From: Cyclobacteriaceae bacterium
GTDB lineage: Bacteria; Bacteroidota; Bacteroidia; Cytophagales; Cyclobacteriaceae
Direction of reading: 5' to 3'
Assembly: GCA_027533395.1 (NCBI GenBank)
Contig: JAPZUF010000003.1
Location: forward strand, 1 to 64,000
DNA: 64,000 nucleotides
The notes under the pieces are model-generated. The model saw only the letters and a program-made list of their open reading frames with translations, made no database searches and was not told the DNA's origin. Below are positions 44,255-53,134 of the stretch, piece after piece. The position numbers and the translations under genes were made by a program. Position 1 is the first letter of the stretch; each line of letters opens with the position of its first letter.

Positions 44255-47200
44255 ATGCTAAATAAACTATTTAATCTGCTAGGAATTGAGCCTCAAGAAC
44301 GAGGAAGAATGACTTTGCTCTTGATCATGGGATTCTTCATGGGTATGTTTATTGCCTGTATTTCTGTTGCTGCACAGTCACTTTTTCTGGAAAGATTCCA
44401 AACACAGGAACAATTGGCAACAGCCTTTGTCATCTCGGGCGCGTTTGCGCTCTTCTCTACTTTTGTTTATAATTTTCTTCAGAATAGAATACCCTTCATA
44501 TTATTAGGTGGGTTAAGCTTACTAACAATCATTATTGTTACAGGATTTGTAGAGTTTGGTGGTAGTTATTTCGCTAACCCCAACACGATTCATTATTTTG
44601 GATTCACACAAATTCTTCCTTTCACTTTCATTTCCTTGCTGGTTTTTTGGGGTTCCTTTGGTCGCTTGTTTAATTTAAGGGAAGCAAAACGACTATTAGG
44701 AAGTGTGGATGCAGGATTTTTAATAGCCAGTATTATTGCTTTCTTTTCTATTCCTCAAATATTAAACCTTCCTGGCGTTACAACAGAAACACTGTATACG
44801 ATTAGTTTAGTTAGTATTACAATATATTTCGTCCTTTTTTGTGTTCTCTCCGGTAAATTTCTATCACATGGTCTTTCCTTAAAAGAAGAGAAAAAACAAC
44901 ATCAAAAAATCAGTATCCTACAAATCTTTAAAGTAAAGTATATTTTCTATATGTCGTCCTTCATCATTATTACAATGGTGGCTTTACGATTTATTGATTT
45001 CTCTTTTTTACAAACAACGCAAATCTATTTCGATAAAGAATACGTACCTGTATTCTTAAGCTATTATGAGGCTTCAATCGTAATTTTTAGTTTCCTATTT
45101 CAAATCTTAGCTGCTGATAGAATTGTTGCCATGTATGGCATGCGCATAGCCTCCATCATTAATCCAATTCTTACATTAGGCTTTACGATTGTTGCTTTAG
45201 TATTGGGTATAACCTTTGGTTACGATGCTGGTGCTGGTTCCTCTTTTGTTGTTTTCTTTATCATGATTGCTTTAAGTAAGTTGATTATGCAAGCAACTCG
45301 GGAAGCCATCGATGAACCCGTAATGAAATTGTACATGCTTCCAGTGGATAGCAACCTACGCTTAGATGTTCAAACAAAATTAGAAGGTACTATCCTTGCA
45401 CTTGGAAATCTATTTGCCGGTGGATTAATTCTTGCGATTTTAAAATTGCAATTAACTGAACTTATTTACTTTACAGTTTTTGCAATTCCTATGTTTGTTA
45501 TTTGGTATTATGTAGCCAACAAACTAAACTTTAACTACAGACAAACTTTACAAGAAACATTAGCGAAGGGTAAATCTAAAACAACTAGTGAAGTAATTGA
45601 GAAAACATTTACTGTTAACAACGCGCTCGAAAAACAGGTTAATAGTTCTTTTGAAGATAAAATAATTTATGGCTTAAAGTTAACAGAGAAACTAGAGCCC
45701 GCCTTGTTTGAATCCTCTATCATTAAATTAGCAGATTCCGGTTTAGGTAGAGTAAAAGAATTTGCTAATGCAAAAGTAAAAGAATTAGGTATCGATCAAG
45801 ATTTATCACAAAATAAGGATATTAAGTCATTGGCATTTCAAGCCTTAGGCGAATCGCAAGTTTCTGATACACTTTCTGTTTCACCTGATAACTTATTGAA
45901 GTTAAGCAAGTCAAATAAAAGTGCAGATAGAATTTTAGCAGCCAAGCTATTAAGTAAACTAGTTTCACAAAGAACCATTTTTATTTTACTTGAATTACTA
46001 CGCGATTCCGATCCTAAAGTAAGATACGAAGCACTTTCAACAGCCAGAAAAGTAAGAAGACCTGAAACATGGTCATTGCTAATTGATATGTTAGCTTCTC
46101 CACTATATGGCCATCATGCTGCCGCTGCACTTGTTGCCGCAGGAGATGATGTGTTGATGACTTTAGAGGCAGCCTTTCATAAGTCATCACAATCGGATAT
46201 CATCATGTTGCGCATTGTGCAGATTATCGGTCGTATTGGGGGAGATAAAGCGTTGGATTTGTTGTGGAGAAAAGCAGAATACCCTGACAAAAGAATTGTT
46301 AAGCAAATCTTATATACACTACGTTATACTAACTTCAGAGCCAAAGGAAGAGAAGTGCAAGAAGTAATGCTTTTGATTGATGAAGAAATTGCAAAAACAA
46401 TGTGGAACTTAGCTGCCATTGTTGAATTACCAAAAGAACAGCACTTTCAGTATTTGCGCGCTGCATTAAAAGAAGAAGTAGCTCAAAACTTCGATCAACT
46501 AACTTTATTATTGTCACTTCTTTACGACCCCAAAAGCATTCAACTCGTTCGAGAAAATATAGACTCAGGTGACCCTGATAATATAACCTATGCGCTTGAG
46601 TTAATGGATATTTTTGTGGATAATGAATTAAAACCTAAACTCTTCCCATTATTTGATGATAAGACAGTAGCAGAGAAATTAAAAGAACTGCAAATATTTT
46701 TCCCACGCGAAAGCTACAATCCTATCCAGGTAGTCAATTATATACTCAACCGTGATTTCAATCAAAATAATCGATACACAAAAGTTTGTGCTATCTATGC
46801 TGCTGCTTACATGCCAGATTTTCGTGTAAGTCGTGGACTAATTGCACAATTGTTTAACCGAGATAGACTCCTGCAAGAAACAGCCGCATGGGTAATTTAC
46901 AACAAAGACAAAAACGCCTATCAAACAATTGTAAACCGCTTGCCAGCTAAGGATAAAAAATTTCTTGACAATTCAATCGAACAAAATCAATTATTAGATG
47001 GGTTAGAAGATGGTTTCTTTTTAGGGGTTGAAATGATTTTGTTCTTAAAGCAAATACCATTTTTTCAAAATATTCATGGCGCTTTACTTACTGATTTATC
47101 AGATAAAATTTCAGCCATAGAATTAAGAAAAGGAGATAAATATAATATCAACACAAGTATTGGTGATGTCCCCATCTTAATTGGTGCACATGGCAAAGTT

Positions 47201-47431
47201 ATCGTTCGTCATCAAGAACAAGTTGTAGCAAACATGCAACCGGGTACACTCTATGGAGATATCTTCGATGAAGAAGCAGTTCAACCGATTACTAATCTTG
47301 AGGCAATAGAAAAAAGTGTCGTGTTTAAAATCAATCAATCTGATTTTTACTTCATTCTAGCAACACATCATGATCTAATTCAACAGATTGCTGAAAATGT
47401 ATCGAAACAAAAATTAACTAAGACTACTTAA
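44255..47431 (+). CDS. MFS/nucleotide-carrier-like transporter with HEAT repeats and cNMP-like domain
   Basis: A 1058-aa protein, first in a six-gene operon. Residues about 15-435 form some twelve membrane helices. The order and motifs (MTLLLIMGFFMGMFIACISVAAQSLFLERF; REAIDEPVMKLYMLPVDSNLRLDVQTKLEGT) recall the ATP/ADP-translocase-type branch of the MFS. Residues about 480-920 are HEAT-like helical repeats (ILAAKLLSKLVSQRTIFILLELLRDSDPKVRYEALS). Residues about 925-1050 resemble a cyclic-nucleotide-binding roll (IPFFQNIHGALLTDLSDKI, LRKGDKYNI, LYGDI), but the Arg-containing phosphate cassette is not apparent. It could sense or carry nucleotides; transport is not shown by sequence. A gap of 7 nt leads to the TIR-like gene. 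Confidence 0.8.
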   Translation: MLNKLFNLLGIEPQERGRMTLLLIMGFFMGMFIACISVAAQSLFLERFQTQEQLATAFVISGAFALFSTFVYNFLQNRIPFILLGGLSLLTIIIVTGFVEFGGSYFANPNTIHYFGFTQILPFTFISLLVFWGSFGRLFNLREAKRLLGSVDAGFLIASIIAFFSIPQILNLPGVTTETLYTISLVSITIYFVLFCVLSGKFLSHGLSLKEEKKQHQKISILQIFKVKYIFYMSSFIIITMVALRFIDFSFLQTTQIYFDKEYVPVFLSYYEASIVIFSFLFQILAADRIVAMYGMRIASIINPILTLGFTIVALVLGITFGYDAGAGSSFVVFFIMIALSKLIMQATREAIDEPVMKLYMLPVDSNLRLDVQTKLEGTILALGNLFAGGLILAILKLQLTELIYFTVFAIPMFVIWYYVANKLNFNYRQTLQETLAKGKSKTTSEVIEKTFTVNNALEKQVNSSFEDKIIYGLKLTEKLEPALFESSIIKLADSGLGRVKEFANAKVKELGIDQDLSQNKDIKSLAFQALGESQVSDTLSVSPDNLLKLSKSNKSADRILAAKLLSKLVSQRTIFILLELLRDSDPKVRYEALSTARKVRRPETWSLLIDMLASPLYGHHAAAALVAAGDDVLMTLEAAFHKSSQSDIIMLRIVQIIGRIGGDKALDLLWRKAEYPDKRIVKQILYTLRYTNFRAKGREVQEVMLLIDEEIAKTMWNLAAIVELPKEQHFQYLRAALKEEVAQNFDQLTLLLSLLYDPKSIQLVRENIDSGDPDNITYALELMDIFVDNELKPKLFPLFDDKTVAEKLKELQIFFPRESYNPIQVVNYILNRDFNQNNRYTKVCAIYAAAYMPDFRVSRGLIAQLFNRDRLLQETAAWVIYNKDKNAYQTIVNRLPAKDKKFLDNSIEQNQLLDGLEDGFFLGVEMILFLKQIPFFQNIHGALLTDLSDKISAIELRKGDKYNINTSIGDVPILIGAHGKVIVRHQEQVVANMQPGTLYGDIFDEEAVQPITNLEAIEKSVVFKINQSDFYFILATHHDLIQQIAENVSKQKLTKTT

Positions 47432-47438
47432 ATCCACT

Positions 47439-48881
47439 ATGGAAAATCAAATTGATATACTTTTACTTTTTGCTGAATCTGATAACGAAACAGCCAACAA
47501 GAAAAATACCGGTTGGGTATCCGATTTCAAGAAGTTCTTAGAACTTATGCTTACGCAAGTATTAGGCGAAAAACCAAAAGTATTGCTTAAAGCAGAATAT
47601 GATACCATTACCGCACCTGATCTAACAAATGTTAATGTGGTAATTCCTATACTTTCTCCGGCATTTATTCAATCCGGTAAATGCCTCGACCATTTGGAAG
47701 CATTTTATAAAATCGTTCAAAGCAGCGATAAAGAATTAAATAGAATATTTAAAGTTTTTAAATCACCACTATCTGTTCAGCAGCAGCCTGCGAAAATCAG
47801 AGAATTGTTAGGCTATGAAATGTATTTAATAGATACAGAAAGCGGAGAAACAAAAGAATACACCGATTACTTTACTCAAGATGCTGAAAAACAATACTGG
47901 ATGAAAATGGTTGACTTAGCCTACGATGTTTATGATACCTTGCTTAACCTGAAGGCTGTACAAAAGAATCCTGAGGTGCGTAATCTTTTCAAACGTAAAA
48001 CAATTTACCTAGCTGAAACAGGTCACGATTTATCTGTGCAACGTAACATCATTAAGCGTGAATTAATCAGACACGGCTATATTGTTTTACCTTTTCAAAC
48101 TTTACCCGGAACAGCGCAAGCCTTGGAGAATACTGTCAAAAAAGATTTAGACGAATGTTCTTTTTCCATTCATTTAATTGGTAGTTCATATGGAGATATT
48201 CCGGATGGAACTGATAAATCTGTTGTTGATATTCAAAATAAACTAGCAGCAGAAAAAGCAAGTAAAGCAAGAGAAGCAAAGCAAGACTTTACACGACTAA
48301 TTTGGATCTCTCCTACTCTAGTTAACATTAGCGAAAAGCAAAAAGCATTTATTGAAGCATTGAAAAGAGATGCTGACATACAGGAAGGTGCCGAAATATT
48401 ACAAACACCTTTAGAAGATTTTAAAAATATAATGCGTGAAGAATTGGCAGATTCAATTGATAAAAAATCGATTAATGAAGCCATAGGCAAAACTGTTTAC
48501 CTCGTACACGATAAAGTAGATGAAAGAGAAGTAAAACCTCTAGCTGATCTCATCGAAAAATCAGGTTATAAAGTTTTGTTACCAGAATTCGAAGGCGAAC
48601 TACTCGACTTGAGAAAAAAACACATTGATAACTTAAGAACATTCGATGCAGCCATTATTTACAAAGGAAAGGTAAATGAACAGTGGGTTCGAATGAAGGT
48701 TCTGGATTTATTAAAAGCACCTGGTTTTGGTAGAAAAAAACCTATTAAAGGAAAAGCAATCTTTAATGGCATAGGTTCAAGACTGAATGCTGAAAATTTC
48801 AAAAGCCAAAATATTGTAGTTTTCCAAGGAGAAAACACAAACGCTCTTGAAAACGTAAAATCATTTCTTAATGAATTTTAA
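47439..48881 (+). CDS. Protein of three tandem TIR/DUF4062-like domains
   Basis: A 480-aa cytosolic protein. Three alpha/beta units can be seen. Unit 1 (about 1-150) starts DILLLFAESD with VVIPILSPAFIQSGKC. Unit 2 (about 180-330) starts KTIYLAETGHDLSVQRNIIKRE and has IHLIGSSYGDIPDG, in DUF4062 style. Unit 3 (about 345-480) starts KTVYLVHDKVDEREVKPLADLI with AAIIYKGKVNEQWVRMK. The Glu expected after WC/WV in NAD-hydrolysing TIR domains is absent in units 1 (CLDHL) and 3 (WVRMK), so these may be binding or scaffold domains. DUF4062 and TIR domains accompany STAND NTPases, and the next gene, 9 nt away, encodes one. Confidence 0.7.
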   Translation: MENQIDILLLFAESDNETANKKNTGWVSDFKKFLELMLTQVLGEKPKVLLKAEYDTITAPDLTNVNVVIPILSPAFIQSGKCLDHLEAFYKIVQSSDKELNRIFKVFKSPLSVQQQPAKIRELLGYEMYLIDTESGETKEYTDYFTQDAEKQYWMKMVDLAYDVYDTLLNLKAVQKNPEVRNLFKRKTIYLAETGHDLSVQRNIIKRELIRHGYIVLPFQTLPGTAQALENTVKKDLDECSFSIHLIGSSYGDIPDGTDKSVVDIQNKLAAEKASKAREAKQDFTRLIWISPTLVNISEKQKAFIEALKRDADIQEGAEILQTPLEDFKNIMREELADSIDKKSINEAIGKTVYLVHDKVDEREVKPLADLIEKSGYKVLLPEFEGELLDLRKKHIDNLRTFDAAIIYKGKVNEQWVRMKVLDLLKAPGFGRKKPIKGKAIFNGIGSRLNAENFKSQNIVVFQGENTNALENVKSFLNEF

Positions 48882-48890
48882 TCCGTAAGT

Positions 48891-51800
48891 ATGAACGAGA
48901 CACTTACCGACAAACTCACCGCTAATCCATTTCCTGGATTAAGACCCTTTCAAATCGATGAAAGTCATTTGTTTTTTGGTCGCGAAGGCCAAAGCGATGA
49001 AGTGTTACTCAAATTATCAAAAAGTAGATTTGTTGGAGTTATTGGTCCATCCGGTGCCGGTAAATCTTCCTTCATCTACTGCGGTGTATTACCCATTTTA
49101 TATGGCGGTTTCTTAACGGAAGCCAGTCCTAATTGGGAAGTTGTTGTAAGCAGACCAGGCGGTGGACCAATCGATAATTTGGCTGAGGCATTAATCAAAA
49201 ACAATGTTGATTACATCTCAGCTGATGCAGAAGAAAAGAAAATTAAGAAAACCATTTTCTCCACCTTATTACGCAGTAGTTCTTTAGGATTAGTAGAGGC
49301 AATTCAGCAATTAAAAAGATCAACAGATTTAAATTATCTCGTTTTAATCGATCAGTTTGAAGAACTCTTTCGTTTTAAAGATAGCACAGATCCTAATTCA
49401 GTCAATGAGTCGTTAGCCTTCATCAATTTATTGATGGAAGCTGTTAACTATCCCGACTCCCCTATTTATGTTGCCATCACCATGCGTTCAGATTTCATTG
49501 GTGATTGCGCTCAATTCCCTGAACTTACACGAAAGCTAAACGATAGCCACTACCTCATTCCACAAATGACGCGCGACCAGAAAAGACGCGCCATTGAAGG
49601 ACCTGTTGCTGTAGGTGGCGCCCATATATCTCCAAGGTTAACTCAACAACTTTTAAATGACTTAGGTGATAACCCTGATCAATTACCAATTCTGCAACAT
49701 GCCTTAATGCGTACTTGGTCTTATTGGGCCAGATACCGCGACTATGAAGGTGAACCATTAGACTTAAAACATTATGAAGCAATTGGAACCATGGCAGAAG
49801 CTCTCTCCATGCACGCCAACGAGGCTTATGATGAATTGGATGAAGAGCAAAAAAGAGTCTGCGAAATTCTCTTTAAAGCCATTACGGAAAAGCGAGGTGA
49901 GAACTTTGGAATCAGAAGACCAACTCGCCTAAATGAAATTGCAGCCATTGCAGATTGTTCTGAAGAGGATGTAAAAGCAGTAATTGAAAAATTCCGTGAA
50001 CCAGGCAGATCTTTGTTAACACCAGGCTTTGGTGTGCCACTCCTTGGTAAATCCATGGTCGATATCTCTCATGAATCGCTGATGCGAATTTGGGTAAGAT
50101 TGAAAAACTGGGTAGACGATGAAGCAGATGCTGTGCAAATGTATACACGTATGGCCGAAGCCGCAGCCATGTATCAATTAGGCAAAGCGGCATTGTGGAG
50201 ACCCCCTGATTTACAATTGGCTTTAAACTGGCAAGCTAAACATAAACCAACTCTAGTTTGGGGACAACGGTATAATCCTGCATTTGAACGCACTATGATT
50301 TTTCTCGAATATTCTAAAAAAGAATTCGAGACAGAACAACGCATAAAGGAATTAGAACAAAAACGAAAACTACAAAGAGCGAGATTAATTGCTTTAGTAT
50401 TGGCAACAGCTACCATTGTAAGTTTGGCTTTCTTAGTGTATGCCTTCATACAAAAAACAGCGGCTGAAAAAGCAGAGAAGGCTGCAAAAGAAAATGCCAT
50501 AGAAGCGAAAAGGCAAGAAGCAAAAGCACTAGAAAATCTTAAAACAGCAGAAATTGAAAAACGAAAGGCTGAACAAGAAAAACTAAGAGCCGATAGTGCA
50601 AGACAAAAGGCCGAAGCAGCAGAGGCCGAAGCGCTAATACAAAGAGATAGAGCAGAACAAGCCAAGCGTCTAGCCATTGAGAATGAAAAGCTTGCAAACG
50701 CTGAAAGATTAAGAGCTGAAGGAGAAGAAAAAAAGGCGAATGAAAATGAAGATGCCGCGAGGAGAGCCGAAGCTGACGCCCTCAACAGACGTTATCTCAC
50801 TATTGCTAAATCTATGGCCATAAAATCTAAAGAATTAGAAAGCAATCCGGAACAAGAAGCCTTACTTGCCCAACAAGCTTATTTGTTTAATAAAAAATAC
50901 AAAGGCTACGACTATGATAATGATATTTACAATGGCCTATTCTATGCCTTAAGAACCTTTAAGGATCCGCTCACATTAAGTTTAGAAGGACACGTAAGAG
51001 GTGGTGCGCGTGCACTAGAATCTAGAAAGAATGGAAAATATATTTACTCTGGTGGTTCGGAAGGTAAAATCATCCAATGGTCACACCAAAGTGATGGATG
51101 GAAACCAACTGTTATTGTTCCAGAAAGAAATGGCACCAACCCTCGATTGAATTATTCTGTTTACTCTATTGATATAAGTCCTGATGAAAAATATTTAGTG
51201 GCTGGAGGTGTTTATCCTTTCGATCGATTGAACAATTTTGCTGAACTCTACTCTACTAATGATTTAACTGCACCTGCCAAAAAAATAACAGGCTTTAGCT
51301 CAGAAATTCATGACATTCAGTTTAGAAAAGACAGCAAAGGATTTTATGCGCGAGACAAATCAGGTTTCAGTATAAAATATGCGGACATTGCTAGTCTTAC
51401 AGCGACAGAAGTAATTAAGCCGAAAGTGAAAATTTTCTCATTTAGTTATTCACCCGATGGTACAAAACTAGCTGGCGCAGCCGCAGACGGTAACTTATAC
51501 ATTTGGGATATCACAGATAACTTTAAAGAAACAGTTGTGAAAATTCCTGGTAACAAATCAGTTGCCTTATCTGCAGTTTGCTTTGCACCAGATAGCAAAA
51601 CTATTGTGGTTGGAAATTTTGATGGTGGAGTAAAAATTCTCTTCGCAAATGGTACAGTTCGAGATTTAACTGGGCATACTTCTGTCATTGAAGCCATTAA
51701 GTTTAACTTCAGCGGAAGCTTTATGGCTACTGCTAGTAAAGACTATACTGTTAGATTATGGAATTATAACGACCCCAAACAACAACCAATTGTATTGTCG

Positions 51801-52067
51801 GAACACGATTGGGTTTGGAATTTAGCCTTTACACCTGACGATGAACAATTAATTGCCGGTATTCAACAGGTTAAAGAAAGCATCAAAGCAGGCGTCTCAA
51901 GAACAGACCAAACTATTCACGCATGGCCAACTAAGATTTCAACTATGTCGAGTATTCTATGTGGAAAGATTACAAGAAATATGACTGCAGATGAGTGGAA
52001 TACATACGTGGCTGATGATTTAAAAAGAGAAAAAACATGTATCGACTTACCTGACGATAGCAATTAA
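48891..52067 (+). CDS. Membrane-anchored nSTAND1-type NTPase with WD40 propeller
   Basis: A 1058-aa protein. The NTPase starts at once: NPFPGLRPFQIDESHLFFGRE, Walker A GPSGAGKSS at 52-60, Walker B YLVLIDQFEELFRF near 149-162, and sensor-like AITMRSDFIGDC. A winged-helix-like part runs to about 480. One membrane helix (about 497-518) and an Ala/Glu-rich coiled coil (about 520-635) follow, then WD40 repeats from about 700 to 1030 (LSPDGTKLAGAAADGNLYIWDI). In this family the repeats sense and the NTPase oligomerises. The usual N-terminal effector domain is missing, so the TIR-like protein encoded upstream may act in trans. The helix suggests WD40 repeats across the membrane from the NTPase. Confidence 0.85.
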   Translation: MNETLTDKLTANPFPGLRPFQIDESHLFFGREGQSDEVLLKLSKSRFVGVIGPSGAGKSSFIYCGVLPILYGGFLTEASPNWEVVVSRPGGGPIDNLAEALIKNNVDYISADAEEKKIKKTIFSTLLRSSSLGLVEAIQQLKRSTDLNYLVLIDQFEELFRFKDSTDPNSVNESLAFINLLMEAVNYPDSPIYVAITMRSDFIGDCAQFPELTRKLNDSHYLIPQMTRDQKRRAIEGPVAVGGAHISPRLTQQLLNDLGDNPDQLPILQHALMRTWSYWARYRDYEGEPLDLKHYEAIGTMAEALSMHANEAYDELDEEQKRVCEILFKAITEKRGENFGIRRPTRLNEIAAIADCSEEDVKAVIEKFREPGRSLLTPGFGVPLLGKSMVDISHESLMRIWVRLKNWVDDEADAVQMYTRMAEAAAMYQLGKAALWRPPDLQLALNWQAKHKPTLVWGQRYNPAFERTMIFLEYSKKEFETEQRIKELEQKRKLQRARLIALVLATATIVSLAFLVYAFIQKTAAEKAEKAAKENAIEAKRQEAKALENLKTAEIEKRKAEQEKLRADSARQKAEAAEAEALIQRDRAEQAKRLAIENEKLANAERLRAEGEEKKANENEDAARRAEADALNRRYLTIAKSMAIKSKELESNPEQEALLAQQAYLFNKKYKGYDYDNDIYNGLFYALRTFKDPLTLSLEGHVRGGARALESRKNGKYIYSGGSEGKIIQWSHQSDGWKPTVIVPERNGTNPRLNYSVYSIDISPDEKYLVAGGVYPFDRLNNFAELYSTNDLTAPAKKITGFSSEIHDIQFRKDSKGFYARDKSGFSIKYADIASLTATEVIKPKVKIFSFSYSPDGTKLAGAAADGNLYIWDITDNFKETVVKIPGNKSVALSAVCFAPDSKTIVVGNFDGGVKILFANGTVRDLTGHTSVIEAIKFNFSGSFMATASKDYTVRLWNYNDPKQQPIVLSEHDWVWNLAFTPDDEQLIAGIQQVKESIKAGVSRTDQTIHAWPTKISTMSSILCGKITRNMTADEWNTYVADDLKREKTCIDLPDDSN

Positions 52068-52071
52068 TTTT

Positions 52072-53133
52072 ATGATGAAAAAGTTTTATACGTTAAGCAT
52101 TTGTTTAGTTGTTTTTATTGCTGCATCACAACAGGCAAATAGTCAAACTTCAAATTGCTCACAAACCTTACGATTAGCTCAATCTGTCTACGAACAAGGT
52201 CGTTTGCAAGAGATAGAAACAATTTTAAAACCTTGTTTAGATAAGAATGATTTTACCCTAGAAGAAAAGGTAAATGCCTATAAACTTTTGTGCCTAACTA
52301 AAATATATTTAGAGGAACCCGATGAGGCAGATGCTTACATGCTGAAAATTTTGGAAACCAATCATGAATTTGAAATAAAAGAAGCTGTTGATCCTGCTGA
52401 GTTCGTTGCATTGTATAAAACTTTTAGAACAGATCCTATTTATAGATTAGGTGGTCGTTTAGGTGGTGTTTTAACTAATCCCAATGTAGTAAGCTCAGAC
52501 ATAGTTAATGACGGCTCAAGTAATTATCAAACAAGGTTAGGATTTGCCTTACACTTAACTGCCGAAATTCCTTTAAATAGAATTCTGAATAAATTTACTT
52601 TGAATCCTGAGATTGTTATACAAGGCAAAAGTTTCACACATACAAACACTTTGTCAGATTTTGAATCAGAAGGAATAGAAAGTCAAAGATGGATTTCATT
52701 GCCAGTTGTTTTACAGTACAGAGCATTTGAAAACAAAAAGGGTTCTAAAAAAGGAACCTTTAGAATCTATGGTGGATTAGGCGCTTCTCTTGATTATTTG
52801 TTAGGTTCTGAAGTTACTGTAACTAAAATCAGAGGAGAAAGTGCCTCTGCTCTTCCTGAAAAGTCAATTGATATTAGTGACCAAAGGGAATCTTTATCGT
52901 ATTCACTTGTTGCTGTCACTGGTTTTAAGAAAAAACTAGGTAAAGGTTGGCTTATCGGTGAAGTCCGGTATCAACATGGCTTAAAGGCCATAACCAAAAA
53001 AGAAAATACTTTCGTAAACCCAACCCTTACTTTTGATTATGGTTTGGTTGATTCCATTTTCAAACAAAATACACTAACCGTTTCCGCAGGTTATGTTATC
53101 AACATTTATAAACCGAAAAAACTAAGTAAGTAA
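52072..53133 (+). CDS. Outer-membrane beta-barrel protein with TPR-like N-terminus
   Basis: A 353-aa protein with a signal peptide (MMKKFYTLSICLVVFIAASQQANS). Residues about 28-115 are helical and TPR-like (LRLAQSVYEQGRLQEIETIL, KLLCLTKIYLEEPDEADAYML). From about 120 on, alternating strands with aromatic ends form a small barrel of the OMP_b-brl type and end VSAGYVINIYKPKK. It would bring the chain of this operon to the outer membrane. It is not a PorP/SprF protein by N-terminal motifs. Only 4 nt separate it from the NTPase gene. Confidence 0.75.
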   Translation: MMKKFYTLSICLVVFIAASQQANSQTSNCSQTLRLAQSVYEQGRLQEIETILKPCLDKNDFTLEEKVNAYKLLCLTKIYLEEPDEADAYMLKILETNHEFEIKEAVDPAEFVALYKTFRTDPIYRLGGRLGGVLTNPNVVSSDIVNDGSSNYQTRLGFALHLTAEIPLNRILNKFTLNPEIVIQGKSFTHTNTLSDFESEGIESQRWISLPVVLQYRAFENKKGSKKGTFRIYGGLGASLDYLLGSEVTVTKIRGESASALPEKSIDISDQRESLSYSLVAVTGFKKKLGKGWLIGEVRYQHGLKAITKKENTFVNPTLTFDYGLVDSIFKQNTLTVSAGYVINIYKPKKLSK

Positions 53134-53134
53134 T

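Noticed and set aside
50174-50785. 203-aa minus-strand ORF, Ala/Ser/Phe-rich
   Set aside because: Mirror of the Ala/Glu/Lys coiled coil of the NTPase; no start context or family sign.
44255-52067. Equal length (1058 aa) of two proteins in the operon suggested duplication
   Set aside because: Their domains and sequences are unrelated; the equality is a coincidence.
52072-53133. PorP/SprF-type T9SS partner of the giant protein
   Set aside because: The N-terminus is TPR-like and the PorP/SprF signature is not visible; the sorting domain is type A, which does not need such a partner.
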